From positions 1 to 24,766 of the forward strand of contig CALEIL010000579.1 in assembly GCA_937876435.1 (NCBI GenBank): 24,766 bases of DNA. The letters are read 5' to 3'. Position 1 is the stretch's first letter, and every line of letters begins with the position of its first letter. The position numbers and the translations under genes were made by a program. The DNA comes from an uncultured Bacteroidota bacterium (GTDB taxonomy: Bacteria > Bacteroidota > Bacteroidia > Chitinophagales > Saprospiraceae). Positions 16,127 to 23,930 of this stretch are shown one piece after another. The notes beneath the pieces are model-generated. The model ran no database searches, had not been told where the DNA came from, and was given only the letters and a program-made list of their open reading frames with translations.

Positions 16127-17389
16127 TTAAGGCCAGTGGCTTACGGACCAATTTTCATTTCGAATCAGGGAATCGAAAGCAATTCCTACGTCATTTGGCT
16201 TATATTGTGAATTATCCAGATAAATGAATTCCTTGATTCTCTTTGAATATTTTTTGTCGGTCAATTCTTCCAATTTCCTTATCACACATTCTTCATCATC
16301 TGTTTGAATATTCCATATTTTAGAAAGTTTTAATTCATTGAATAACAACGCATTGTGTATGGAATCGCTTTGCCAGTCAATTGGGCAAACCAGGAAAGGA
16401 ATACCATAGGTAAGAGAGTCTTTAATCGAGTTTATACCTCCATGCGTGATGTGTATATGTGAACTACTTAATACATCTTGATACTCTTCCCAGGTATAAA
16501 ATGAAATATTGGGGAACTTTCTCGCCAAAGTTATACCCTCGGGCAGCACAAAATGAAATTGAGGTAAACGAGCAATTATCTTTTGCACAAGGGAAATATA
16601 CCTGGAAAAATATATATTTATTGTTGCCACAGATCCAGCAGAAACCAAAATTTGAATCGGATTAGGTTTTTTATCTTCTTCAATTTTAGGGGAAATACAG
16701 AGTCCAAAGAAATGTTGATTTATCGTAGTATATTTACTTAAATTTTTTCCGGAAATTATAATTTCCGGTATATTTGAAACGGAAGGCAATCTGTATCTTT
16801 GATAATTTAATTGGAGATTCATTCCTTTTTTATAGGAATCCAATTGATGATATTTACTATACCCCGGCATCAGCAATCTGTACCATATCCTTTTTAATTT
16901 CTGGTGGGTCAGGATTTTATTGGACGATATCCACTTCAACTTTTTGCCTTTATAGCTTCCATAAAAGGTGTCGACACCAAGTTCCGTGGAAAGACGGGTT
17001 TGAAAAAATAAAGTTTTGCTATGGAGGTTAGTGAATTCCTTTTTAATTAGGAATCCATCTGTAAATGCATGATTATCCAGTAGAATCACATCAGGGTGAA
17101 AAAGTTCAAACAACTTTCTAAAAGTGTGGGTGCGATTTTTTCGAATAATGTCATCACGTTTTAGTTTATAAATTTCACTTGGTTTTTTCGTATATCTAAA
17201 TTCATAATTGAGAAATGCTGGATAACTGTTTAGGAAATACTGGTCAGGGTTCAGCTCTTGATTCTTATTTGTAAAACCGTGAAATGCGTATAGTATTTTA
17301 TAGTCATTGGCGGAGTTGAAGTAATCAAAAAATCGTCGAATTCCGTGATAATGCCCCAAAGAGCCAGATATGATCACCAGGACGTTCAT
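16127..17389 (-). CDS. GT-B glycosyltransferase, UGT/MurG-like
   Basis: The 420-residue cytoplasmic protein has two Rossmann-like halves. The N-terminal half begins MNVLVIISGSLGHYHGIRRF, in the position of the acceptor-side glycine loop, and contains HPDVILLDNHAF near 98-109. The C-terminal half has ILVSAGSVATIN near 247-258, then HITHGGINSIKDSLTYGIPF (313-332, H316-G317-G318-I319-N320-S321), the nucleotide-sugar signature of GT1-type enzymes, followed by PIDWQSDSIHNA (336-347). The usual PxxxDQxxNA motif is changed here, with two extra residues between Gln and Asn. Substrates are unknown. It is the last gene of the peptide/propeller operon, three bases after the lipoprotein stop. The reading frame is distinctly AT-rich and lysine/asparagine-rich compared with the housekeeping genes nearby, which hints at acquisition by transfer. 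Confidence 0.78.
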   Translation of the reverse strand: MNVLVIISGSLGHYHGIRRFFDYFNSANDYKILYAFHGFTNKNQELNPDQYFLNSYPAFLNYEFRYTKKPSEIYKLKRDDIIRKNRTHTFRKLFELFHPDVILLDNHAFTDGFLIKKEFTNLHSKTLFFQTRLSTELGVDTFYGSYKGKKLKWISSNKILTHQKLKRIWYRLLMPGYSKYHQLDSYKKGMNLQLNYQRYRLPSVSNIPEIIISGKNLSKYTTINQHFFGLCISPKIEEDKKPNPIQILVSAGSVATINIYFSRYISLVQKIIARLPQFHFVLPEGITLARKFPNISFYTWEEYQDVLSSSHIHITHGGINSIKDSLTYGIPFLVCPIDWQSDSIHNALLFNELKLSKIWNIQTDDEECVIRKLEELTDKKYSKRIKEFIYLDNSQYKPNDVGIAFDSLIRNENWSVSHWP

Positions 17390-17392
17390 GCG

Positions 17393-18604
17393 TTACATAT
17401 CATAGTGTTCCTTTTTAAATTTCAGGAATATCATCACGTCGTTGTCAGAATAAGAGAAATCCGTGAAATCATTTTTCAGAAATGGTTGAAGTAATTCCTT
17501 GTTCTGATCGTAAAAAGGTTTGAATGTTGTTGCGGGCGAAAACATAACCAAGTATTCATTTTTGGTGTAGTCCAATACTCTTGCACGTAATACATAATCC
17601 CTGGCAACCATATTGAGCCAGTCAATTTGCACCGCCCTGGATTCCCCTGTTTCTAAGTTTTTTCGTACGAGATAATTGGTCCCAAATCCGCGATCGATCA
17701 TACAGAAAATCTCATTATTGACACGCTGAATGGCAAAGACATCTGTGACTACGTTAGCATCGCGATAGTATTGACCGCCTTGCCTTTTTTTAGGAGAATT
17801 CTCCAACTCTTTCTCATCAATCATGGCATTGTAAAATACCAATCTGTCAATTTCTGATATCCTGCGTGGTGTCATTTCATATATTATATAATCAGGGTCC
17901 CTCACGGTGCAGTGATATAAGTAACCATTGTTTGGAGATTTGATTAATTGAATGTCACCATATTTTACTCTAAGCCATTCTGGAATATCTCTGACCCCTT
18001 TTTCAAAAATCTGACCGGATTCCTCTGAATATAAGAAAAAATCATATATGTCATGATCATCCAGTAATCCCATTGGTTTATCCCGATTATAGCTATATAG
18101 AATGGTATCCTCTGATATCGGTAAATACAAACTAGCTTTATTAACGGAATCAAAGAATTCGACTAAATTCCCGTAATGATCTGTATGAAAGATGGTATTT
18201 CGTACTTTATCGGTAATGAATACCCCTTCTTCGTTTGCATAAAATCCCGTTGCAAATATCAGTCCGTCTTTTACAACTTCATTTGAATTGAATCTATGCA
18301 AGAAATTTCCATCGTAATCAAAATAATAATACTGGCCATGATCCGGATACGACATGCCATTCTGACCAAAAACGATGAAGGAATCCAGAAAATACGCATT
18401 CTGTACCTTTGAAAATAAGCTTTCTTCCTGCAAGGTATCTCCCAATCTAAGAAACTGGATGTCCTCACACAAGTCGAAGATGGAAACCGGGTGGTCAGGC
18501 AGGATAATCTCCACCTCCAACTTAGGATTGTTACAGGAACTGCACAACCAAACAATATAAAGTATAAAGTGGGGCATGCCTTGAATGCTGGTGCGCATAT
18601 TCAT
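17393..18604 (-). CDS. 6-bladed beta-propeller lipoprotein
   Basis: The 403-residue protein opens with a short hydrophobic stretch ending LYIVWLCSSCNN, a likely type II signal with C24 (or C21) as the lipidated cysteine. The body is a run of beta-strand repeats typical of the Bacteroidota 6-bladed beta-propeller (BF3164/DUF4934-like) lipoproteins: IQFLRLGDT, DSFIVFGQNG, YYYFDYDGNFLHRF, GVFITDKVRNTIFHTDHYGNLVEFF and later blades. The protein should sit at the outer membrane or in the periplasm. The biological role of this family is not known; in Bacteroides similar genes lie beside short secreted NVEALA peptides. Here it is 26 bases downstream of a 71-residue secreted Cys-rich peptide gene and three bases upstream of a glycosyltransferase gene, so the three are very probably co-transcribed. 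The sequence is AT-rich. Confidence 0.72.
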   Translation of the reverse strand: MNMRTSIQGMPHFILYIVWLCSSCNNPKLEVEIILPDHPVSIFDLCEDIQFLRLGDTLQEESLFSKVQNAYFLDSFIVFGQNGMSYPDHGQYYYFDYDGNFLHRFNSNEVVKDGLIFATGFYANEEGVFITDKVRNTIFHTDHYGNLVEFFDSVNKASLYLPISEDTILYSYNRDKPMGLLDDHDIYDFFLYSEESGQIFEKGVRDIPEWLRVKYGDIQLIKSPNNGYLYHCTVRDPDYIIYEMTPRRISEIDRLVFYNAMIDEKELENSPKKRQGGQYYRDANVVTDVFAIQRVNNEIFCMIDRGFGTNYLVRKNLETGESRAVQIDWLNMVARDYVLRARVLDYTKNEYLVMFSPATTFKPFYDQNKELLQPFLKNDFTDFSYSDNDVMIFLKFKKEHYDM

Positions 18605-18630
18605 TATTTATGAAACAGAACTATTCAGGA

Positions 18631-18846
18631 TTAATAGATGCAATCAGGATCCTGTCCGGAAACATCGCAATTTCCAGGGCCGTAATCACATCTATAACAA
18701 TCTGGACCATAATCTATTTTTTCGCAAACCTCAAGACCATAATATTCACAATCTTGTGCATTGCTTGAGGTGGAAGAAAATATTGGGGAGAATAACCCCA
18801 CCAGGATAAATAAAAAACCTTTTTGTGTGAATCGTAATTTTTTCAT
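18631..18846 (-). CDS. Small exported six-cysteine peptide, first gene of the propeller/glycosyltransferase operon
   Basis: The 71-residue product has a textbook signal peptide: a basic start (MKKLRFTQK), a hydrophobic core (FLFILVGLF) and a small-residue region ending SSNAQ, with cleavage likely near residues 30-31. The mature part of about 40 residues is acidic (ten Asp/Glu, two basic residues), rich in Tyr and Gly, and holds six cysteines: C33, C41, C50, C53, C60 and C69. That number suits three disulfides. DYGP occurs twice, ahead of C50 and C60. I do not recognise the family. Size, export and position beside a 6-bladed propeller gene resemble NVEALA-type peptides of Bacteroides, but the NVEALA motif is not present. 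A coding role is supported by the signal peptide and operon position; the short length keeps confidence moderate. No good TAnnTTTG box is seen upstream. Confidence 0.65.
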   Translation of the reverse strand: MKKLRFTQKGFLFILVGLFSPIFSSTSSNAQDCEYYGLEVCEKIDYGPDCYRCDYGPGNCDVSGQDPDCIY

Positions 18847-19113
18847 AAATCATATTTATTTTTGAAAGCTGAGAAATAAAGAATTAATGTGCTTAAGGTA
18901 CTGGCAAATGGGGGGGAGGTAGGAAATAAATTAACACAAATAACAAAAAATTAACACAGCAATGATTGCCTGGAAATTTTCCCTAGTATAAATGGGAACA
19001 ATCACTTGGCACTTTTTGATATGATATGGTAAGGCACAAGCCCACCTGAAGTCGTAAGGTGCTTGTGTTCGAAAGATCCTGTGAGAAGATCACCCTCGTA
19101 TCCTTTGCTCGCT
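18847..19113. other. AT-rich intergenic region upstream of the peptide operon
   Basis: This 267-base gap separates the start of the peptide gene from the stop of the Uma2 gene, both on the minus strand. It contains an A/T-rich stretch with two TTAACACA copies (18931-18957), a G tract at 18910-18915 and the hairpin listed at 19035-19067. The peptide operon promoter should lie here, but no clear box was found. No gene is visible. Confidence 0.6.
19035..19067. terminator. Hairpin downstream of the Uma2 gene, possible terminator
   Basis: CACAAGC (19035-19041) pairs with GCTTGTG (19061-19067), and ACCT (19044-19047) with AGGT (19057-19060). This gives an 11-bp stem with a two-base bulge and a nine-base loop. 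It lies about 50 bases past the Uma2 stop codon. No T tract follows on the minus strand, so a standard intrinsic terminator is not certain. Confidence 0.4.
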
Positions 19114-19749
19114 TTAGATCCTTCGATAATACTTTTCTTCCGCTTCATAAGCTTCCCGGTCAAATGGTTCGAATACTTCGGACAGGTCGAGTGAAAAGCC
19201 GTCCAGTACCGAGGAATCAACGATATCGCTTCTGGTAAAAAGTCTGCTGGATACGTATTCCCCTGATTTATCGAGTTTGTATATCAACATCGATTTTTCT
19301 GTAGGGAAGACTACCCAATATTCCCGGACTCCATACGAACGGTACAGTTCATATTTATGATTCAGATCTTTCTCGCTGGTGGAAGGGGACAGAATCTCGA
19401 CGATCATATCCGGAGAGCCGAGGCAGCCACGATGATCTATTTTGTGCAAATCGCATATCGCGCAGATATCTGGCTGCACCACGTTGGTAATGATCATATC
19501 CGGATCATCGGGATTGTAAAATCGCACGTCGTAAGGAGCCATGAATACCTTACATTTTTTATTTTTCAGGAAGTAATGCATCGCACTTCCTATATTCAAA
19601 CCTATTTCCTGGTGTTCACTGGAGGGAGCCGGTGACAGTCTGAATAAATATCCCTGAATGAGTTCCACCTGTTCTTGTAAATTCCAGGAAATATAGTCCT
19701 TATACGTGTACCGCTTTTCAAAATCAAGTTGTGACAATTCGGTGATCAT
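19114..19749 (-). CDS. Uma2-family (DUF820) putative endonuclease
   Basis: This 211-residue protein belongs to the Uma2 family, which has the PD-(D/E)XK nuclease fold and is common in multiple copies in cyanobacteria and some Bacteroidota. Visible family features are YELIQGYL-like (VELIQGYLFRLSPAPSSEHQ), the VQPDICAICD motif, then GSPDMIVEILSPSTSEKDLNHKYELYRSYGVREYWVV. In this last part the Asp, Glu and the Lys of the HKYELY stretch form the probable metal-binding core. The in vivo role of the family is unknown; nuclease activity is inferred from fold only. ATG 19749 is a clear start. It lies 84 bases downstream of the sulfatase gene on the same strand. Confidence 0.88.
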   Translation of the reverse strand: MITELSQLDFEKRYTYKDYISWNLQEQVELIQGYLFRLSPAPSSEHQEIGLNIGSAMHYFLKNKKCKVFMAPYDVRFYNPDDPDMIITNVVQPDICAICDLHKIDHRGCLGSPDMIVEILSPSTSEKDLNHKYELYRSYGVREYWVVFPTEKSMLIYKLDKSGEYVSSRLFTRSDIVDSSVLDGFSLDLSEVFEPFDREAYEAEEKYYRRI

Positions 19750-19833
19750 AAATATCTATTCTTGATATTATAAAGCCTATGAATTGATGTAAAGTTCCCG
19801 TAGGGCATAGATCCAAATATGATCCTCCTCTAA

Positions 19834-21930
19834 TCAATGGTAAAGTAGCTCCTCTGAAATAGCCATAAATCCGCTCCCGGAAGGACTCTTGACCTTCAGG
19901 TCAAAATCCCAAAATTCATTCTTATCGTTTTTGACATAGATCCGGATAGGGTGGAGGCCAGCTTGCAAAATAAGGGCACCCTCTGCAGAATCTAAAGACC
20001 CTGCCTGAAAATCTCCATCCACCACCAGGGCATCATGAATCCGGAGGATGACCTGTTCTGACGAAGTCATTTGAAACGTATATTCTCCTTCTTCAGGAAT
20101 CTCAATATAGCCGGAGAAAGTCACCAGATTTCCGGATGCATCAAAAGGAACTTCGATATGATCGATCGATGCCTGTCCGATCGGTTCCAATGGATCGGTC
20201 CTGGGAATCCATTTGCTTTCGATTGTATACCAGCTTACCGCCAAACCACGATTCAACCGTTCTTTGGCCATATCCAATGCGGGAACCGATTCCTGGTCAT
20301 ACGGTCTCATCGCGGAAGTATCCCTGATCCGCATCCTCAATACCTGATTTTTCATTTTATCCTGAAGCTCTTCATATCCCGATTCATTGGCCAGATTATT
20401 TCCTTGCTGCGGATCTGTCACTACATTATAAATTTCGAAATCATCTTGATGGGACTGGATATCGTACCGTATACCGACCATATCGCCCAGTCGGATCATC
20501 TGCATCTGACCTCGTTTTCGTCCGGCATGGTTGGGCAGGAAATGGCGAAATTCAGGCGTTTTTCCATTTTGAACGTACTCGACGTACACCGGTCTTTTGT
20601 CTTCCGGTTTTTCACCCATCAAAACCGGTAATAGCGATTCTCCATCGCTTCTGGCGGGCATCTCCATACCGGCTGCATCACAAAAAGTAGACAGCCAGTC
20701 GGACATCATCACAGGGGAATGATTGACAGTTCCTTTGGGTAACCTTTCCGGCCAGGATACGATGGCTGGAACGCGCAATCCACCTTCCCACAGGTCCCGC
20801 TTGATCCCGTCAAACGGACCATAACTGCGGAAAAACTCCGGCGTAAAAACGGCGAACTCTTCCGGCAGATACGATTCCCGGGATGGTCCGTTATCTGATG
20901 TAAAAATGACCATTGTGTTTTCTTCCATACCCAAATCCTGTAATAACTGTCTTACATCTCCGATGGCATCATCGATCCGACGGTTGACCGTGGCAAATCT
21001 TTTGTACGTGTCCGGCCACGGTACTTCAGCCGTGGAGGAATCCTGGTCTTTATCCCAGGTGGCATGGACATAATCGGGATGAATCCACGAATCTACCGTT
21101 CCGGATGCCGTATTGATCATATGGCCGGATTCACCGATCCATTGCAGACCGCCATTGACACCACCACCCTCAGGGTACTCCTGAGTAGGCAGTTCGATGA
21201 CCGCGTGGGGCGTGTCATAAGCCAGGTACATGAAAAACGGTTTTTGCGGATTTTCGTTTTGATGATCCATGATCCACTTTTTAGCAAAAGCGGTCCAAAG
21301 ATCGCCGGTGAAACATTTGGCCAGTCCTGCGGCTACGTTCTCACGATTGTGGTACACCTCTTTTTGGCCCCGGTAGATGCCCTCCACGGGATAGTGTTCG
21401 TGACCATCCTGATGTCGCATATAGCCGTAAAACTCGTCAAATCCCCGATTGAGAGGATGGCCGGGCCATCCATCCCCGCCAATTTCCCATCTGTTGTCCC
21501 CTTGAAGTCCCCACTTTCCCACGGCGACGGTGTGATATCCTGCTTCCTGCATGACATTGGCCACGGTATAATTATCTGCTAAGGATTTGTCAAATTGATT
21601 GTCGCGGACGTTGCTGTGCCCCTGATGCACACCCAGTAGAAACGATGCCCTGGATGGCGCACAGACGGTAGAGTTTGCGTAGTGATGGGTGAGCATCACT
21701 CCCTGCCGGGCCATTTCATCGAGATGTGGTGTCAGTTGCCATGGGTTGGATTTGTCCCCTTCTTCAGCCCGTTGATTTTGGTAAAACGTTCCCAGATCCC
21801 CCCATCCGAGGTCATCGGTGAGGATAAAAAGAATGTTGGGTGGTTGGGATGTTGATTCTTGTTCTGATTCAGCATTGGTCGAGCATGAAATACAGATTGT
21901 TAAAATAAAGAGGAGTGAGAATGCCTTCAT
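19834..21930 (-). CDS. Lipoprotein sulfatase with C-terminal PA14-like domain
   Basis: The 698-residue enzyme starts with a type II signal (LTICISC, lipidated Cys probably C16). It shows the arylsulfatase-type fold: NILFILTDDLGWGD with metal-binding D39-D40, STVCAPSRASFLLG with C90 as the residue to be turned into formylglycine and R94, then VAVGKWGLQGD and FTSDNGPSRE. The C90-x-P-S-R form is the cysteine type, which needs a formylglycine-generating enzyme or anaerobic SME, neither of which is in the window. After the core domain (to about 590) comes a beta-sandwich of about 110 residues (VPFDASGNLVTFSGYIEI, then EEGEYTFQMTSSEQVILRIH) that looks PA14-like and may bind carbohydrate. The enzyme should hydrolyse sulfate esters on polysaccharides at the cell surface or periplasm. 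A GHL10-type gene lies upstream on the same strand. Confidence 0.92.
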   Translation of the reverse strand: MKAFSLLFILTICISCSTNAESEQESTSQPPNILFILTDDLGWGDLGTFYQNQRAEEGDKSNPWQLTPHLDEMARQGVMLTHHYANSTVCAPSRASFLLGVHQGHSNVRDNQFDKSLADNYTVANVMQEAGYHTVAVGKWGLQGDNRWEIGGDGWPGHPLNRGFDEFYGYMRHQDGHEHYPVEGIYRGQKEVYHNRENVAAGLAKCFTGDLWTAFAKKWIMDHQNENPQKPFFMYLAYDTPHAVIELPTQEYPEGGGVNGGLQWIGESGHMINTASGTVDSWIHPDYVHATWDKDQDSSTAEVPWPDTYKRFATVNRRIDDAIGDVRQLLQDLGMEENTMVIFTSDNGPSRESYLPEEFAVFTPEFFRSYGPFDGIKRDLWEGGLRVPAIVSWPERLPKGTVNHSPVMMSDWLSTFCDAAGMEMPARSDGESLLPVLMGEKPEDKRPVYVEYVQNGKTPEFRHFLPNHAGRKRGQMQMIRLGDMVGIRYDIQSHQDDFEIYNVVTDPQQGNNLANESGYEELQDKMKNQVLRMRIRDTSAMRPYDQESVPALDMAKERLNRGLAVSWYTIESKWIPRTDPLEPIGQASIDHIEVPFDASGNLVTFSGYIEIPEEGEYTFQMTSSEQVILRIHDALVVDGDFQAGSLDSAEGALILQAGLHPIRIYVKNDKNEFWDFDLKVKSPSGSGFMAISEELLYH

Positions 21931-21960
21931 TTTCGTAACAGATAATTTGTGGAGTAAATC

Positions 21961-21999
21961 TAATAAATTTATTAGTCACCAATGTATTGAATTGGTGAC
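21961..21999. other. Perfect palindrome next to a perfect hairpin upstream of the sulfatase gene
   Basis: TAATAAATTTATTA (21961-21974) is a perfect 14-base palindrome. It is followed at once by GTCACCAAT (21975-21983), a seven-base loop and ATTGGTGAC (21991-21999), a perfect nine-base-pair stem. On the minus strand the hairpin comes after the GHL10 gene and about 45 bases before the sulfatase start. It could end the GHL10 transcript or act in the sulfatase leader; neither can be decided from sequence. Confidence 0.6.
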
Positions 22000-22224
22000 C
22001 GTTTGATGCCCTCCGGGCGTCCGATTATCATGGCCGGAATGGTCCTGATAACAGCCGAAATATCAATTAAGCTTGCCCCGGTACGGACCCGATGGGCCGG
22101 CATTTCGGCAGTTAAAATAGCCGCTACAAAAGGAGCAATAAATATCCTGATCAGCCTGCAAATCCCCGGAGAGACCCGTTGTTCAATGCCTCAGACCCTA
22201 CGCTTCCTGGTGTGGAAATGCGGA

Positions 22225-23763
22225 TTACCTCTCAACCTCAACCTTTACCTCAACCTCAACCTCAACCTCAACCTCACTCAGGTTCTTCAATCTATCCAGC
22301 GTTCGAATCGCATATCTATAATTTTTTCCGGGAATTCGACTGGTGTCAAAGTAAAATTCTTCGGGCTTGAAACTCAAGGCAATGACGTGTTGGTTGCTGT
22401 CGAAATCGATTTTTCCTCCCTCTTCACATCGATAGATCACGTATCCATACACGTCTTCCAGGCCATCTGTTCCTTCCGGCCAATCCCACCTGAGCCGGAC
22501 ATACCTGTCGATCACCGTTGATCGCACGTTCACCGCGGAGGGAGGAGCAATGCTATCAATCCAGGGCATAGGTGGTGGTAAAGCCTGATGCCTGTATAGG
22601 TGTGTGCGGAGTGAATCGGAAAAACCAGCCCGATTGTCCAACAAAGATCTCGATGAAAAAAAGACGCTACCTCCTATGTGTTCCTTGAGTCGGAGCTCTC
22701 TCACCTGACGGGGTAACTGACTCCAGTCCTCCCAACCATTTTTTCCCTCCAAAGCACGATACGCGGCCTGTCCGATCAAGACCTGGATGCCGAAGTTATT
22801 TTCATCCCACCATTTCAGCAATTTTTCAAACGCTGCGGGTGGATAATGAAACGGAAAATAAATCTGGGGATTCACATAATCCATCCAGCCCTCTTTCATC
22901 CATTTATAAACATCGGCGTATAATCCATCGTAAGAAGTGAAACCATTGGTGTGGGAACCCCTCGGATCCTCCTTTTGATTGCGCCAGATCGCAAACGGAC
23001 TGACCCCAAATTTGACGTGAGGTTTGACCTTGTGAATTTCCTCGTTCAGTGTCCTGATCAATTGGTCGACGTTGTCGCGTCGCCAGTCTTCGATGTGGTC
23101 AAACCGATCTGCTCCATATTTCTGAAACGTCAATGAATCGGGCAGGGCTTCTTCCCCCGGATAAGGGTAAAAATAATCGTCAAAATGAATGCCGTCAATG
23201 TCATACCGCCGGACCACATCCAAAATAACTTCTACGATATAATCCCGGACTTCCGGTATGCCGGGGTTGAAATATGTTTTGGTGCCGTACTTGAAAAACC
23301 ATTCCGGCCGGGAACGCGAGATGTGATCAGGAGACCGCTTTCGGTGGTCATTATCCTGCGCTGCCCGGTATGGGTTGAACCAGGCGTGGAGTTCCATGGA
23401 TCGGTTGTGTGCTTCCCGGACGGCAAAAGCCAGGGGGTCATACAGCGGGTCGGGAGCCTGGCCTTGCTTCCCGGAAAGGTAATAGCTCCACAACTCCTTC
23501 CCATCGGCAAAAAATGCATCCGCAGCAGGCCGCACCTGCAACATCACCGCGTTGAGCTTCAATCGCTGGTGGTGATCCAGGATACGGAGCAATTCTCTTT
23601 TCTGTTCTTCGGTGCTCAGACCGGGTTGAGAGGGCCAGTCAATGTTGGCCACGGTGGCCACCCATACCCCCCGGAATTCATGCAGGGGCGTATTGATCTC
23701 TTTCTGGGCATTCAGATTGTGGCAGATCAGGCACAGTATCAGGTATAACCATAGTCGTTTCAT
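22225..23763 (-). CDS. Exported GHL10-type glycosyl hydrolase-like protein with FnIII-like domain and Val-Glu tail
   Basis: The 512-residue protein has a signal peptide (about 1-19, ending LNAQ) and a (beta/alpha)8-type domain of the glycosyl hydrolase-like 10 family (YngK/DUF187). It shows EFRGVWVATVANIDWPS, LKLNAVMLQVRPAADAF, ELHAWFNPYRAAQ, YDIDGIHFDDYFYPYP and WRRDNVDQLI. The DD of HFDDYFYP is a likely part of the active site. Around 415-495 is a fibronectin III-like domain (RLRWDWPEGTDG, YGYVIYRCEE). The family is thought to act on cell-wall or other polysaccharide, but the substrate is not settled. After LDRLKNLS, where homologues would be expected to end, comes a run of alternating Val and Glu built from the hexamer repeat at 22231-22278. 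It shares the strand with the sulfatase gene, 294 bases upstream of it. Confidence 0.88.
   Translation of the reverse strand: MKRLWLYLILCLICHNLNAQKEINTPLHEFRGVWVATVANIDWPSQPGLSTEEQKRELLRILDHHQRLKLNAVMLQVRPAADAFFADGKELWSYYLSGKQGQAPDPLYDPLAFAVREAHNRSMELHAWFNPYRAAQDNDHRKRSPDHISRSRPEWFFKYGTKTYFNPGIPEVRDYIVEVILDVVRRYDIDGIHFDDYFYPYPGEEALPDSLTFQKYGADRFDHIEDWRRDNVDQLIRTLNEEIHKVKPHVKFGVSPFAIWRNQKEDPRGSHTNGFTSYDGLYADVYKWMKEGWMDYVNPQIYFPFHYPPAAFEKLLKWWDENNFGIQVLIGQAAYRALEGKNGWEDWSQLPRQVRELRLKEHIGGSVFFSSRSLLDNRAGFSDSLRTHLYRHQALPPPMPWIDSIAPPSAVNVRSTVIDRYVRLRWDWPEGTDGLEDVYGYVIYRCEEGGKIDFDSNQHVIALSFKPEEFYFDTSRIPGKNYRYAIRTLDRLKNLSEVEVEVEVEVKVEVER
22231..22278. repeat. Hexanucleotide tandem repeat (CTCAAC), eight units, in the GHL10-type gene
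   Basis: Eight consecutive six-base units lie at the 3' end of the GHL10-type gene: six perfect CTCAAC, one CTTTAC (third) and one CTCACT (last). On the coding strand they read as alternating Val and Glu codons, with one Lys from the variant unit. A change in copy number would lengthen or shorten the tail without shifting the frame. Confidence 0.9.
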
Positions 23764-23930
23764 GGTTGAAAATTAATGAAATGTGATTTAAAACCAGGGA
23801 TAAAATCCGATGGATACCTAAATATTGCTTAACTTGAGTAAGTCAAAATATGGCTGATTCATTGTCAAGCCCGGGATAGTGAACTGGGATGGTATCTATT
23901 TTTTATTTGAACTGATTAAGACATCGCATT

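Noticed and set aside
19002..19220. Minus-strand 72-codon open frame at the end of the Uma2 gene
   Set aside because: It overlaps the conserved C-terminus of Uma2 in another frame and has no recognisable features.
22231..22278. Phase-variable switch in the GHL10-type gene
   Set aside because: The repeat unit is six bases, so slippage keeps the frame and cannot turn the gene off.
22003..22521. Plus-strand 172-codon open frame
   Set aside because: Most of it overlaps the 3' end of the GHL10-type gene in antisense, including the hexamer repeat; no domain or start signal supports it. The non-overlapping part is reported as an unexplained spacer instead.
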